This document shows, piece after piece, positions 25,548 to 34,861 of a DNA stretch of 64,000 nt; within the stretch, counting starts at the first letter, position 1; each line of letters starts with the position of its first letter. This stretch comes from Microlunatus soli. GTDB taxonomy: Bacteria > Actinomycetota > Actinomycetes > Propionibacteriales > Propionibacteriaceae. The stretch is taken from positions 4,650,001 through 4,714,000 of the forward strand of contig NZ_LT629772.1 of NCBI RefSeq assembly GCF_900105385.1. Direction: 5' to 3'. Position numbers and translations under genes: made by a program. Under the pieces are notes generated by a model that made no database searches, had not been told where the DNA came from, and saw only the letters and a program-made list of their open reading frames with translations.

Positions 25548-28138
25548 GGGTTCCGCTGAGCTGGTTGCGGAGCTATGCCGCAGTCCCGGAGACTGTCACC
25601 GCGCAGGAGATCTCCGACGCCCTGATCCGGGTCGGCCTGGAGGTCGAGACCGTCGACCAGACCGGCGCCGACGTCACCGGGCCACTGGTGATCGGCCAGG
25701 TCGAGGAGTTCCAGGAGGAGAAGCACTCCAACGGCAAGACCGTCCGCTGGTGTCGGGTCGACGTCGGCGAGCACAACGCGGGCGGCAAGCCGACCGACTT
25801 CTCTCGTCCCGGCCGCGGCATCATCTGCGGCGCCAGCAACTTCGCCGTCGGCGACCTGGTGGTCGTCGCCCTCCCCGGAGCGGTGCTGCCCGGCGGCTTC
25901 GAGATCGCCTCCCGCAAGACCTACGGTCACTTCAGTGACGGGATGATCTGCTCGGCACGCGAACTCGGCGTCGGTGACGATCATGCCGGCATCATGGTGC
26001 TCACCCCGGACACCCAGGGCCCTGAGCTCGTCGAAGGGCCGGGAATCATCCGGCACCGACCACCAGCCCCACTGACCGTCGGAGCGGATGCCGCCCCGGC
26101 GATCTACCTCCGCGACGACGTCCTGGACATCGCCGTCACCCCGGACCGCGGCTACTGCTGGTCGGTCCGCGGCATCGCTCGCGAGGCCGCCCTCGCGCTG
26201 GACGTCGACTTCACCGACCCTGTCTCGAAGATCCCTGATCTTGTCGAAGGGTCCGCGGTTCGATCGGCGGGCTACCCGGTCACGATCAACTCCGACGGCT
26301 GTTCGATCTTCGTCGCGCTGACGATCACCGATCTCGACCCGACCGCGCCCAGTCCGCGCTGGATGCAGCGCCGTCTGCATCAAGCCGGGATGCGGTCGAT
26401 CTCGCTGGCGGTAGACATCACCAACTACGTGATGTTGGAGTCGGGGCAGCCGTTGCACGCCTACGACGCGGCCAAGCTGTCGGGACCGATCGTGGTCCGG
26501 AATGCGCAGCCGGGGGAGAAGTTGATCACGCTCGACGACGTGACCCGTGATCTTGATCCGGCGGACCTGTTGATCACCGACGACCGCGGACCGATCGGCC
26601 TCGCCGGAGTGATGGGTGGTGCGGACACCGAGGTCGACGACAGGACCGATACGGTGGTGATCGAGGCGGCGAACTTCGAGGCCGTCGGGATCGCTCGGAC
26701 CTCTCGCCGACACAAGTTGATCTCCGAGGCGTCCCGCCGGTTCGAGCGTGGTGCAGACCCGGCAGCCACCTACTCTGCGGCGCATCGCGCAGCGCAGTTG
26801 CTGGTCGCGTTGGGGCACGGCCGGCTCAGCTCCGAGGAGACCGTGGCCGGTGCCGTCCCCGCGGCACCGCAGGTCGGCATCGATGATCAACTTCCGGCCC
26901 GGATCATGGGTGCCCCGATCGACCACGGCACCGTGGTCGACCATCTGCAGCGGGTCGGCGTGGCCGTCGCCGACGACGGCGAGCGGCTCACCCTGACGCC
27001 ACCGAGCTGGCGGCCCGACCTGACCGACCCGTACGACTTCGTCGAGGAGGTCGGCCGGATCTACGGCTACCAGCGGGTCGAGCCCGTCGTTCCGAGCCCG
27101 CCGCCGGGCCGCGGTCTCAGTCGACGGCAGCGACTTCGCCGATGGATCGGTTCCGCGCTGGCCGACACCGGCCATGTCGAGGTGCTGACCTTCCCGTTCA
27201 TGGCGCCGACGGTCCTTGATCAACTCGGCGTCCCGACCGACGACGTACGCCGACGGCTGCTGCGGTTGGCCAACCCGCTGTCGGAGGAGCAGGCCGCGTT
27301 GCGCAGCACACTGCTGCCCGAACTGTTCGCCGCGGTCAACCGGAACACCAGTCGCAGCATCGACGATCTGGCGTTGTACGAGATCGGCTCGGTCTTCCTT
27401 GCGCCGCAGGGCTCCGGCGTCGCGCCGCGGGTCGGGGTCGAACATCGACCGACCGATGACGAGCTCGCAGCGATGGACGCCGCCATCGGCGATCAACCCC
27501 GGATGCTCGGGGCGGTGCTGACCGGGCACGCCCGCCCGAACGGCTGGACCGGACGGGCGGAACCGGTGAGCTGGCGGCACGCCGTCGCCGTCGCCGAGAT
27601 CGCCGCACGTGCCGTCGGTGCGACGATCAGGATCGAGCAGGCCGAACACGCGCCCTGGCATCCCGGTCGATGTGCGGCGGTGGTCGTGGTCGGTCCGGAC
27701 GGCACCGGGACGTCGATCGGTTACGCCGGCGAACTGCACCCGACCGTGATCGATGACCTCCGCCTGCCGAAGAACACGGTTGCGGTGGAAGTTGATCTTG
27801 ATGCGCTGATCGCGGCGGCGCCGGAGATCGGCCGGGTCGCCGACATCTCGACCCATCCCGTGGTCAAGCAGGATCTCGCACTGATCGTCGCCGATTCGGT
27901 GCCGTCCGCTGCCGTCGAACAGGCCCTGCGTGCCGGAGCCGGAGCGCTACTGGAGGAGGTCCGGTTGTTCGACATCTACACCGGTGACCAACTGGGTGAC
28001 GGCAGGAAATCGTTGGCCTATGCGCTGCGGTTCCGTGCGCCGGACCGGACCCTGACCGATGCGGAGGTCGCCGAGGTCCGGCAAGCCGCCGTCGATGCGG
28101 CCGCCGCGGCGACCGGAGCCGAACAGCGCGTGATCTGA
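25544..28138 (+). CDS. pheT: Phenylalanyl-tRNA synthetase beta subunit, carrying two repeat-derived insertions
   Basis: This 864-residue subunit has the normal modules: N-terminal strand and EMAP-like tRNA-binding domain (~40-150), B3/B4 editing domain (~215-395), B5 (~405-475), a catalytic-like core and the C-terminal ferredoxin-fold anticodon-binding domain (~765-858, HPVVKQDLALIVADS to FRAPDRTLTDAEV). Residues 159-166 (GPELVEGP) and 230-237 (IPDLVEGS) are exactly encoded by two copies of the interspersed element, both in the same frame and in linkers beside the editing domain. The gene stays open, so it is presumed functional. It is translationally coupled to pheS. Confidence 0.95.
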   Translation: MRVPLSWLRSYAAVPETVTAQEISDALIRVGLEVETVDQTGADVTGPLVIGQVEEFQEEKHSNGKTVRWCRVDVGEHNAGGKPTDFSRPGRGIICGASNFAVGDLVVVALPGAVLPGGFEIASRKTYGHFSDGMICSARELGVGDDHAGIMVLTPDTQGPELVEGPGIIRHRPPAPLTVGADAAPAIYLRDDVLDIAVTPDRGYCWSVRGIAREAALALDVDFTDPVSKIPDLVEGSAVRSAGYPVTINSDGCSIFVALTITDLDPTAPSPRWMQRRLHQAGMRSISLAVDITNYVMLESGQPLHAYDAAKLSGPIVVRNAQPGEKLITLDDVTRDLDPADLLITDDRGPIGLAGVMGGADTEVDDRTDTVVIEAANFEAVGIARTSRRHKLISEASRRFERGADPAATYSAAHRAAQLLVALGHGRLSSEETVAGAVPAAPQVGIDDQLPARIMGAPIDHGTVVDHLQRVGVAVADDGERLTLTPPSWRPDLTDPYDFVEEVGRIYGYQRVEPVVPSPPPGRGLSRRQRLRRWIGSALADTGHVEVLTFPFMAPTVLDQLGVPTDDVRRRLLRLANPLSEEQAALRSTLLPELFAAVNRNTSRSIDDLALYEIGSVFLAPQGSGVAPRVGVEHRPTDDELAAMDAAIGDQPRMLGAVLTGHARPNGWTGRAEPVSWRHAVAVAEIAARAVGATIRIEQAEHAPWHPGRCAAVVVVGPDGTGTSIGYAGELHPTVIDDLRLPKNTVAVEVDLDALIAAAPEIGRVADISTHPVVKQDLALIVADSVPSAAVEQALRAGAGALLEEVRLFDIYTGDQLGDGRKSLAYALRFRAPDRTLTDAEVAEVRQAAVDAAAAATGAEQRVI
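26018..26040. repeat. Short interspersed element, copy 4 (inside pheT)
   Basis: The core CCTGAGCTCGTCGAAGG is at 26021-26037 with GGC/GCC flanks. It is read in frame as GPELVEGP in PheT. Confidence 0.85.
26231..26253. repeat. Short interspersed element, copy 5 (inside pheT, diverged)
   Basis: The core CCTGATCTTGTCGAAGG is at 26234-26250, with one change from the consensus (GATC for GAGC). It is read in frame as IPDLVEGS. It lies 213 bases after copy 4 in the same orientation and frame. Confidence 0.8.
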
Positions 28139-28142
28139 GCAG

Positions 28143-28163
28143 CGGCCCGGATCCCACGGGCCG
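28143..28163 (+). terminator. Candidate pheT terminator hairpin
   Basis: CGGCCCG (28143-28149) pairs with CGGGCCG (28157-28163) around a 7-base loop, directly after the pheT stop. There is no T-run. Confidence 0.4.
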
Positions 28164-28179
28164 GTCGGAGCACGAACTT

Positions 28180-28194
28180 CGTTTCCTATAGGAT
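28180..28194 (+). promoter_or_regulatory. Candidate operator of the SDR gene (shared with 21041-21055)
   Basis: CGTTTCCTATAGGAT contains the perfect palindrome TCCTATAGGA (28184-28193), about 54 bases before the SDR start. It is almost identical to the site upstream of the rhamnonate transporter gene, so both units probably answer to one regulator. Confidence 0.6.
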
Positions 28195-28247
28195 TTTCCT
28201 GCGGTTCGACGGTCGGATCGCCACGCCTCGAGGAGTACCGCACGACC

Positions 28248-29024
28248 ATGACTACTGCCACGTCCTTTCCCGACTCACCGACGGTCATCCTCACCGGCGC
28301 CGCCTCGCCCCGTGGCATCGGCCGAGCCACCGGGTACTACCTCGCCGAGCGCGGCTGGAATGTCGGCATCATCGACCTGGATGCCGACGCCGCCGCCAAG
28401 GTCGCCGAGGAGATCAGGGCCGTGCACGGCGTGCAGACCGCCGGAGCCGGTGCCGACGTCTCGCAGGAGAGCCAGGTCCGGGCGGCCTTCGACACCCTCG
28501 AGGCGGCACTTCCGCAGTTGGTCGCGCTGGTCAACATCGCCGGCGTCTCGTCACCCGATCCGTACCTCGAGGTGACGCCACAGGAATGGGACCGGGTGAT
28601 CACGACCAATCTGAACGGCGTGCACTACGCCACCCGTCGGGCAGCGGAATCCATGGTGCGCAACGGTGTCGGCCGGGTCGTCAGCCTGTCCTCGGTATCG
28701 GCCCAGCGCGGCGGCGGCACGTACAGCAAGACCGCGTACTCCGCGGCCAAGGCCGGCGTGATCGGCCTGTCCCGGAGCGTGGCTCGTGAGCTCGGTGGCC
28801 AGGGCATCACGGTGAACGTGATCTCGCCGGGTCCGATCGACACCGACATCATGGGCGGGACGTTGACCGAGGAGCGCAAGCAGGCGATGGCTGCCGACGG
28901 CGTCCTGCCGCGGATCGGTACGCCTCGCGACATCGCCGCGGCGATCGCCTACCTGATCAGCGAGGACGCCGGCTTCGTCACCGGACAGACCCTGAACGTC
29001 GACGGTGGCCTCTACATGCACTGA
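28248..29024 (+). CDS. SDR family oxidoreductase, probable sugar/sugar-acid dehydrogenase of the rhamnonate regulon
   Basis: This 258-residue classical short-chain dehydrogenase has cofactor motif TGAASPRGIGRATG and IIDLDAD with an acidic residue after strand 2, favouring NAD. Catalytic residues are Ser in VVSLSSVSAQ and YSAAK (Tyr/Lys). NVISPGPIDTDI and a GQTLNVDGG C-terminus are typical. The shared operator ties it to the rhamnonate operon 7 kb away. L-rhamnose 1-dehydrogenase or 2-keto-3-deoxy-L-rhamnonate dehydrogenase would both fit an SDR in the non-phosphorylating rhamnose pathway. The choice is open. Confidence 0.85.
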   Translation: MTTATSFPDSPTVILTGAASPRGIGRATGYYLAERGWNVGIIDLDADAAAKVAEEIRAVHGVQTAGAGADVSQESQVRAAFDTLEAALPQLVALVNIAGVSSPDPYLEVTPQEWDRVITTNLNGVHYATRRAAESMVRNGVGRVVSLSSVSAQRGGGTYSKTAYSAAKAGVIGLSRSVARELGGQGITVNVISPGPIDTDIMGGTLTEERKQAMAADGVLPRIGTPRDIAAAIAYLISEDAGFVTGQTLNVDGGLYMH

Positions 29025-29178
29025 GCCCGATGCGCTGAGCCCGGATCCGTGGTCCGGTGCCGGTTTGCTGCCGGTGCAGTGGTGTCCGGCGGGATCGGGT
29101 GTTGTCCGATGCTGAAGCTGTCCACAGGCCGTCCGCTCTGAACCGATTCCGATCCGCTGGGGCCAGCAGGATGGCTTC

Positions 29179-30414
29179 ATGCCTGCTGCGAAACCCCCGA
29201 TCTCGCTCGACGATGCCCAGCTGCCGTCCGATCGACCGTTCACGCTGGCCGAAGCGCGACGCCACGGAGTCAGCTCGGCCGACCTGGGCAAACTGATCCG
29301 GTCCGGTGGGCTGCATCGGCTGTTCCGTGGTGTGTTCGCCGCGCAGCCGATCGGCTCGACGATCGACCGTGCCCGTGCCCTCGCTCTAGCCGTCGGGGAC
29401 TCGGCGGTCGTCACCGGACGTACCGCGGCCTGGCTGTACGGCGTCGACCTCGATCAACAGACCGCCGGCTATTCGATCGGGCGCCGACTCTGCTGGAATC
29501 GCTCCCTGCATCGCTATGCACCCGACGATCTCCGCATCATCGACGGCTGCTGCGTGACGACGCCACTGCGCACGGCGTGCGATCTCGGGCGGACCGAGTC
29601 CGAGTATGTGGCGCTCGGCGCCCTGGATGCGCTGTTGCGGCTGGGCGACTTCTGCCATGATCAACTCCGCGATCAGGTCCCCCGATTTCGTGGTCGTTCC
29701 GGCGTCGCGCAACTCAGAGAACTGGTGCCCCTCGCTGACGCCCGGTCCGACAGCCTCGGGGCCTCCGCGCTCCGGATGCATTGGATCCGGGCCGGCCTAC
29801 CGGACCCCGAGCTGAGGCTGCCGATCCTCGCCGAGGGTGGACGGCGGATCGAGTTCGACCTTGCCGATCCGGCGGTGCGGTACGCGGCCGTTCTCGAGCC
29901 CGACGACGACCGACCCGATGGCAACCGGCTCGGCGATGACCGGCTCGATCACTGGACCGATCGGACCGAGGATGGGCGGATCGAGGATGGGCGGACCGAG
30001 GATGGGCGGACCGTCGGCCGCTGGATCCCTGCCCTGCAACAGGGCTGGTTCGTCGACATCCTCGGCCCCCGCGAGGTTGCGAGCTGGGGGAGCGCGCGGC
30101 ATCGGGTCGCCGAGGGCCATCGCCGCGCGTCCGACCGCAGGAGGTCGAAGCCGGACGAACGGGTCGGGTGGGACGAGAAGCCGGGGTGGCCGGTCGAGCC
30201 GGGGTGGCCCGACGAGCCGGGGTCGCGAGACGAACCTGACTGGCGGGTCGCTTCCGGGTGGTACGACAGGAGCAGGTGGAGCGGGGCAGTGCGATGGAGC
30301 GACGCGGACCGGGACGGTTCGGGCGCCGTTGGTCGCGGTTGGTGCCGCGATTGTGGCCGCCGGATCGAGCCGCGGGAGGCCGATCGGGAGTGGGCGTCCA
30401 ACCATTGGCTTTGA
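29179..30414 (+). CDS. AbiEi-like (type IV antitoxin/endonuclease-like) protein with degenerate repetitive C-terminus
   Basis: This 411-residue protein has an AbiEi/Cg2652-type winged-helix start: FTLAEARRHGVSSADLGKLI, then LHRLFRGVFAAQ, followed by VVTGRTAAWLYGVD and TTPLRTACDLGR. Family members usually end in a restriction-endonuclease-like domain. Here that part starts (ILAEGGRRIEFDLADPAVRYA) but is followed by acidic/basic low-complexity sequence, including EDGR repeats and a Trp/Pro/Glu-rich GWPxEPGWPDEPG tract, with no clear catalytic core. A partner toxin gene is not adjacent. The C-terminus may be eroded by repeat expansion or frameshift. Confidence 0.6.
   Translation: MPAAKPPISLDDAQLPSDRPFTLAEARRHGVSSADLGKLIRSGGLHRLFRGVFAAQPIGSTIDRARALALAVGDSAVVTGRTAAWLYGVDLDQQTAGYSIGRRLCWNRSLHRYAPDDLRIIDGCCVTTPLRTACDLGRTESEYVALGALDALLRLGDFCHDQLRDQVPRFRGRSGVAQLRELVPLADARSDSLGASALRMHWIRAGLPDPELRLPILAEGGRRIEFDLADPAVRYAAVLEPDDDRPDGNRLGDDRLDHWTDRTEDGRIEDGRTEDGRTVGRWIPALQQGWFVDILGPREVASWGSARHRVAEGHRRASDRRRSKPDERVGWDEKPGWPVEPGWPDEPGSRDEPDWRVASGWYDRSRWSGAVRWSDADRDGSGAVGRGWCRDCGRRIEPREADREWASNHWL
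29966..30010 (+). repeat. Three tandem 15-bp repeats inside the AbiEi-like gene
   Basis: The unit NCGAGGATGGGCGGA occurs three times in a row (29966, 29981, 29996), encoding RTEDG-RIEDG-RTEDG. This suggests recent slippage expansion in the C-terminal low-complexity region. Confidence 0.85.
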
Positions 30415-30448
30415 ATAGTTATGCAGACCATGGCATGATCATGCCGTG
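30411..30448 (+). promoter_or_regulatory. argC promoter with ARG-box-like site and overlapping palindrome
   Basis: TGAATAGTTATGCA (30412-30425) closely fits the ARG-box pattern bound by ArgR. GGCATGATCATGCC (30432-30445) is a perfect 14-bp palindrome ending at the GTG start. A plausible promoter is TTGAAT (30411-30416), an 18-base gap, then CATGAT (30435-30440), which places the first transcribed base at the start codon, so the mRNA may be leaderless. Both sites would block RNA polymerase when occupied. The regulator gene argR is in the same operon. Confidence 0.55.
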
Positions 30449-31483
30449 ACGAAGTACACAGCGGCGGTGGCCGGAGCCACCGGATATGCCGGCGGCGAGC
30501 TGCTCCGGCTGCTGCTCAACCACCCGCAGATCGAGATCGGTGCCGTGACGGCCGCCAAGAGTGCCGGCAGTCGACTCGGCGAACATCACCCGCACCTGGT
30601 GCCGCTGGCCCAGCGCGAGGTGGAGCCCACCGACGCCGATCACCTTGCCGGTCACGACATCGTCTTCCTGGCCCTGCCGCACGGCGCGTCCGGTGCAATA
30701 GCCGAACAACTCGGCGATGACATCCTGGTCGTCGACTGCGCTGCCGATCACCGGCTGGTCGATCCGGCCAAGTGGCAGCAGTACTACGGATCGGACCACC
30801 ACGGCAGTTGGCCGTACGGCCTGCCTGAGCTGCCCGGACAGCGGGAGAAGCTCGCCGGCAGCAAGCGGATTGCCGTTCCCGGTTGCAATCCGACCGCCTC
30901 GACGCTTGCCCTGCTGCCGGCCGTCCGGGCCGGTCTGATCAACACCGACGACGTCGTCGTGGCCCTGGCAACCGCACCGTCCGGGGCCGGCAAGAAGCTC
31001 GCGGTCACCTATCTGGCTGCCGAGATCATGGGATCGGCGACGCCGTACCAGGTCGGTGGGATCCACCGGCACACGCCGGAGATGGAGCAGAATCTCGCCG
31101 CCTGTGGCGCCGACGACCCCAAGGTCTCGTTCACCCCGATGTTGGTGCCGATGGCTCGCGGCATCCTGGCCACCTGCACCGCCAAGTTGAGCGACCCGTC
31201 GATCGGCGCCGAGGACGTGTACGCGGCCTACCAGCGCAGCTACGCAGAGGAGCCGTTCGTGCACCTGCTGCCCCAGGGCGTGTGGCCGCAGACCCAGGCC
31301 ACCATCGGCGCCAACACCGCCCATCTGCAGGCCACCGTCGACCCACACACCGGTCGGCTGGTGGCGATCGCCGCGATCGACAACCTGGCCAAGGGCACCG
31401 CCGGCGGTGCCATTCAATGTACGAACATCGCCCTCGGCCTGGAGGAGACTCTCGGCCTGACCACGATCGGAGTCGCACCGTGA
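30446..31483 (+). CDS. argC: N-acetyl-gamma-glutamyl-phosphate reductase
   Basis: This 345-residue NADPH-dependent enzyme performs the third step of arginine synthesis. [16 protein letters not shown] is the cofactor fold and VPGCNPTAS holds the catalytic Cys. The His region and [14 protein letters not shown] are typical. GTG 30446 lacks a ribosome-binding site, consistent with a leaderless message. It is the first gene of argCJBDFR-H, and its stop overlaps the argJ GTG. Confidence 0.95.
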   Translation: MTKYTAAVAGATGYAGGELLRLLLNHPQIEIGAVTAAKSAGSRLGEHHPHLVPLAQREVEPTDADHLAGHDIVFLALPHGASGAIAEQLGDDILVVDCAADHRLVDPAKWQQYYGSDHHGSWPYGLPELPGQREKLAGSKRIAVPGCNPTASTLALLPAVRAGLINTDDVVVALATAPSGAGKKLAVTYLAAEIMGSATPYQVGGIHRHTPEMEQNLAACGADDPKVSFTPMLVPMARGILATCTAKLSDPSIGAEDVYAAYQRSYAEEPFVHLLPQGVWPQTQATIGANTAHLQATVDPHTGRLVAIAAIDNLAKGTAGGAIQCTNIALGLEETLGLTTIGVAP

Positions 31484-32631
31484 GCGTCACGACTGCGCAG
31501 GGATTCACCGCTGCCGGACTGGCTGCCGGCATCAAGGCGACAGGCAAAGCCGATCTTGCTCTGGTCCGCAACCTCGGTCCTGACTTCACCGCCGCCGCGG
31601 TCTTCACCTCCAACAGGGTCAAGGCCGCACCCGTGCAGTGGTCGGAACAGGTGATCAAGGACGGCAAGCTGCAGGCCGTCATCCTGAACTCCGGAGGTGC
31701 CAACGCCTGTACCGGTCCCGACGGTTTCGCCGACACCCACGCCACCGCCGAGGCCGTCGCCGACGCCCTCGGGATCGGCGCGATCGATGTCGCTGTCTGT
31801 TCCACCGGGCTGATCGGCACTCGGCTGCCGATGGACAAGATCACCGGTGCAATACCGGCCATTGTCCAGCAGTCGAGCACCGACGGCGGCGACGATGCTG
31901 CCGAGGCGATCATGACCACCGACACCCACTCCAAACAGGCCACGGCCTCGGGCTCCGGTTGGACCGTCGGCGCCATGGCCAAGGGCGCGGGAATGCTCGC
32001 TCCCGGTCTGGCCACGATGCTGGTCGTGATCACCACCGACGCGGTGATCGATGCTGCCGAACTGGACTCGGCGTTGCGCCAAGCGACAGCGGCGACCTTC
32101 GACCGGGTGGACAGCGACGGTTGCATGTCCACCAATGACACCGTGATCGCGATGGCCAGCGGTGCATCAGGTGAGGCGGCGGATCGGGCGGAGTTCGAAG
32201 CGGCACTGACAGCCGTTTGCCACGAACTTGCCCAACAGCTGCTCGGAGATGCCGAGGGGGCCGCGCATCGCATTGCTATCAACATCCACGGCGCGGTAAG
32301 CGCCGACGACGCGATCATGGTCGGCCGGACGATCGCCCGGAACAACCTCTTCAAGTGCGCCATCTTCGGCGAGGATCCCAACTGGGGCAGGGTCCTGGCA
32401 GCAATCGGCACCACCGACGCGGACTTCGATCCGGACCAGCTCGACGTCTCGTTCAACGGCATCAAGGTGTGCGTCGGTGGTTCGATCGGCGAACCCCGCG
32501 AACTGGTGGATCTCGGTCCTCGGGAGGTCGCGGTCGACGTCGATCTGCACGCTGGCGACCACGAGACCACCATCTGGACCAACGACCTCACCTACGACTA
32601 CGTCAAAGAGAATGCGGAGTACGTATCGTGA
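31480..32631 (+). CDS. argJ: Glutamate N-acetyltransferase / amino-acid N-acetyltransferase (bifunctional or ornithine acetyltransferase)
   Basis: This 383-residue self-processing enzyme transfers acetyl from N-acetylornithine to glutamate, making the acetyl cycle economical. The autocleavage motif [11 protein letters not shown] is present; the Thr becomes the new N-terminal nucleophile of the beta chain. [10 protein letters not shown] forms the oxyanion region, and [12 protein letters not shown] is conserved. GTG 31480 overlaps the argC stop, and its own stop overlaps the argB start. Whether it also uses acetyl-CoA cannot be told from sequence. Confidence 0.95.
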   Translation: MSVTTAQGFTAAGLAAGIKATGKADLALVRNLGPDFTAAAVFTSNRVKAAPVQWSEQVIKDGKLQAVILNSGGANACTGPDGFADTHATAEAVADALGIGAIDVAVCSTGLIGTRLPMDKITGAIPAIVQQSSTDGGDDAAEAIMTTDTHSKQATASGSGWTVGAMAKGAGMLAPGLATMLVVITTDAVIDAAELDSALRQATAATFDRVDSDGCMSTNDTVIAMASGASGEAADRAEFEAALTAVCHELAQQLLGDAEGAAHRIAINIHGAVSADDAIMVGRTIARNNLFKCAIFGEDPNWGRVLAAIGTTDADFDPDQLDVSFNGIKVCVGGSIGEPRELVDLGPREVAVDVDLHAGDHETTIWTNDLTYDYVKENAEYVS

Positions 32632-33620
32632 GCATCATCCGCAAGGCCGAGAAGCTTTCCCTGGTGGAGAAGGCGTCCATCCTCACCGAGGCGCTGCCCT
32701 GGTTGGAGACCTACGCAGGCAAGACGGTGGTGATCAAGTACGGCGGCAACGCCATGATCGACGAGGACCTGAAGGCTGCGTTCGCCCAGGACATCGTGTT
32801 CATGAAGCGTTGCGGTGTGCATCCGGTCGTGGTGCACGGCGGCGGTCCGCAGATCTCGGCGATGCTGGATCGCCTGGGCATCACCAGCGAGTTCAAGGGC
32901 GGTCTGCGGGTGACCAGCCCGGAGGCGATGGAGATCGTCCGGATGGTGCTGGTCGGCCAGGTCGGCCGCGACCTGGTCGGACTGATCAACCGGCAGAGCG
33001 CGCTCGCCGTCGGCATGTCCGGCGAGGACGGTGGACTGTTCACCGCCACCAAGAAGCTGGCGCGGATCGACGGCGAGGAAGTCGATCTTGGTCTGGTCGG
33101 CGAGGTCAGCATGGTGCGGACCGAGGCGATCAACGGACTGATCAGCGCCGGTCGGATCCCGGTGGTCGCCAGTATTGCTCCGGACCGGCACGGGGTGGTC
33201 CACAACGTCAATGCCGACACAGCTGCGGCGGCATTGGCGGTTGCCCTGCAGGCCGACCGGATGGTGATGCTCACCGACGTCGAAGGGCTGTACGCCGACT
33301 GGCCGAACAGCACCGACGTGATCAAGGAACTGCCGGCCTCGGAGTTGCGCACCATGCTTCCCGAGCTGCAGTCCGGGATGGTGCCGAAGATGGAGGCCTG
33401 CCTGAAGGCCGTCGAGGGCGGACTGACCCGCGCTACGGTCACCGATGGTCGGGTGCCGCATGCCCTGTTGCTGGAAGTCTTCACCAATGCCGGAATCGGC
33501 ACCATGGTGACCCAGGACGGCCTGGTGCGGCTCGGCAGCCGTGTCTTTCCCGCTGCCGCCGGGATACCGCCCGAAGAGTTGGCCAACGGTGAGTACGCCG
33601 CAGAGGAGAAGAAGTCATGA
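32628..33620 (+). CDS. argB: Acetylglutamate kinase
   Basis: This 330-residue amino-acid kinase phosphorylates N-acetylglutamate, usually the arginine-feedback step. [10 protein letters not shown] at the N-terminus, [15 protein letters not shown] and [16 protein letters not shown] are conserved. The N-terminal helix before KYGG ([20 protein letters not shown]) is the extension that binds arginine in hexameric, feedback-sensitive enzymes. A short acidic C-terminal tail follows. It is coupled on both sides by 4-base overlaps. Confidence 0.95.
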   Translation: MSIIRKAEKLSLVEKASILTEALPWLETYAGKTVVIKYGGNAMIDEDLKAAFAQDIVFMKRCGVHPVVVHGGGPQISAMLDRLGITSEFKGGLRVTSPEAMEIVRMVLVGQVGRDLVGLINRQSALAVGMSGEDGGLFTATKKLARIDGEEVDLGLVGEVSMVRTEAINGLISAGRIPVVASIAPDRHGVVHNVNADTAAAALAVALQADRMVMLTDVEGLYADWPNSTDVIKELPASELRTMLPELQSGMVPKMEACLKAVEGGLTRATVTDGRVPHALLLEVFTNAGIGTMVTQDGLVRLGSRVFPAAAGIPPEELANGEYAAEEKKS

Positions 33621-34861
33621 CCGAGCTCCAGGCCCGGATCGGCGACAGCACAGCTGTCAGTGATCAACTGTCGTCCCCGACCGACCGAGGGTCGGCGGCG
33701 TTGTTGAACAGCTACGACCAACACCTGATGCACACCTTCGGCCGCCCCAAGCGGGTGTTCGTCCGCGGCGAGGGATGCTATGTCTGGGACACCGAGGGGA
33801 CCAAGCATCTGGACCTGTTGTCCGGCCTTGCCGTGAACGCCCTCGGCCATGCCCACCCCACGGTGCTGTCCGCGATCACCGGGCAGATCGCCACGCTCGG
33901 TCACGTCTCGAACTTCTTCGCCACACCGTCCCAGGTCGCACTGGCCGAAAAACTGACGTCGCTGGTTGCTGCGGACGCCCCGGCGCGGGTGTTCTTCGCC
34001 AATTCGGGCACCGAGGCCAACGAGGCCGCGTTCAAGATCACCCGGCTGACCGGCAAGACCAAGATCATCTCGACCGAGGGATCGTTCCACGGACGCTCGA
34101 TCGGTGCCCTGGCGATCACCGCCAACGAGAAGTACCGCAAGCCGTTCGAGCCGCTGCCCGGTGACGTCGAGTTCGTCCCGTACGGCGACATCGCGGCCCT
34201 GGAGGCGGCGATCGACGACCAGACCGCTGCCGTCGTCCTGGAACCCATCCAGGGGGAGAACGGCGTCGTGGTCCCACCGGACGGCTATCTGACCGCGGCC
34301 AGGAAGCTCGCCTCCGCGCACGGCGCCCTGCTCTGGCTGGACGAGGTGCAGACCGGGATCGGCCGCACCGGGTACTGGCTGGAGTCGATGCGCTCCGGCG
34401 TCGTCGGCGACATCGTCACCGTCGCCAAGGGCCTGGGCAACGGCTTCCCGATCGGCGCCTGCGTCGCGATCGGGCCGGCGGCCGACCTGCTGGCGCCCGG
34501 GTCCCACGGCAGCACCTTCGGCGGCAATCCTGTCGCGTGCATCGCCGGACTCGCCGTGCTGTCGGTGATCGAACGCGACGATCTGTTGGCCAACGCCACC
34601 GAGCAGGGTGCTCGTCTGAGTGAAGGGATCGCCGCTCTTGATCATCCCGCTGTCGATCATGTCCGCGGCCAGGGGCTGTTGCGTGGCGTCGTCCTGACCT
34701 CCGACATCGCTCAGGCCGTCACCGACGCAGCCCTGGACGGTGGCTTCATCATCAACGCGCCGCGACCCAATGTGCTCCGCATCGCGCCGCCGTTGATCAT
34801 CACCAGCCAGCAGATCGACACCTTCATCGAGGCATTGCCGACGTTCCTAGGAGCAGCATGA
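33617..34861 (+). CDS. argD: Acetylornithine aminotransferase
   Basis: This 414-residue class III PLP enzyme converts N-acetylglutamate semialdehyde to N-acetylornithine. The PLP Lys lies in [13 protein letters not shown], with [15 protein letters not shown] and [15 protein letters not shown] as expected. About 25 extra residues precede the usual start ([21 protein letters not shown]). It may also act as succinyldiaminopimelate aminotransferase, as in some bacteria. It is coupled to argB and argF by ATGA overlaps. Confidence 0.95.
   Translation: MTELQARIGDSTAVSDQLSSPTDRGSAALLNSYDQHLMHTFGRPKRVFVRGEGCYVWDTEGTKHLDLLSGLAVNALGHAHPTVLSAITGQIATLGHVSNFFATPSQVALAEKLTSLVAADAPARVFFANSGTEANEAAFKITRLTGKTKIISTEGSFHGRSIGALAITANEKYRKPFEPLPGDVEFVPYGDIAALEAAIDDQTAAVVLEPIQGENGVVVPPDGYLTAARKLASAHGALLWLDEVQTGIGRTGYWLESMRSGVVGDIVTVAKGLGNGFPIGACVAIGPAADLLAPGSHGSTFGGNPVACIAGLAVLSVIERDDLLANATEQGARLSEGIAALDHPAVDHVRGQGLLRGVVLTSDIAQAVTDAALDGGFIINAPRPNVLRIAPPLIITSQQIDTFIEALPTFLGAA

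Noticed and set aside
33275-33290. GACGTCGAAGGGCTG in argB resembling the interspersed element
   Set aside because: It covers only the GTCGAAGG half, encodes the conserved DVEGL of acetylglutamate kinase and lacks the CCTGAGC half.
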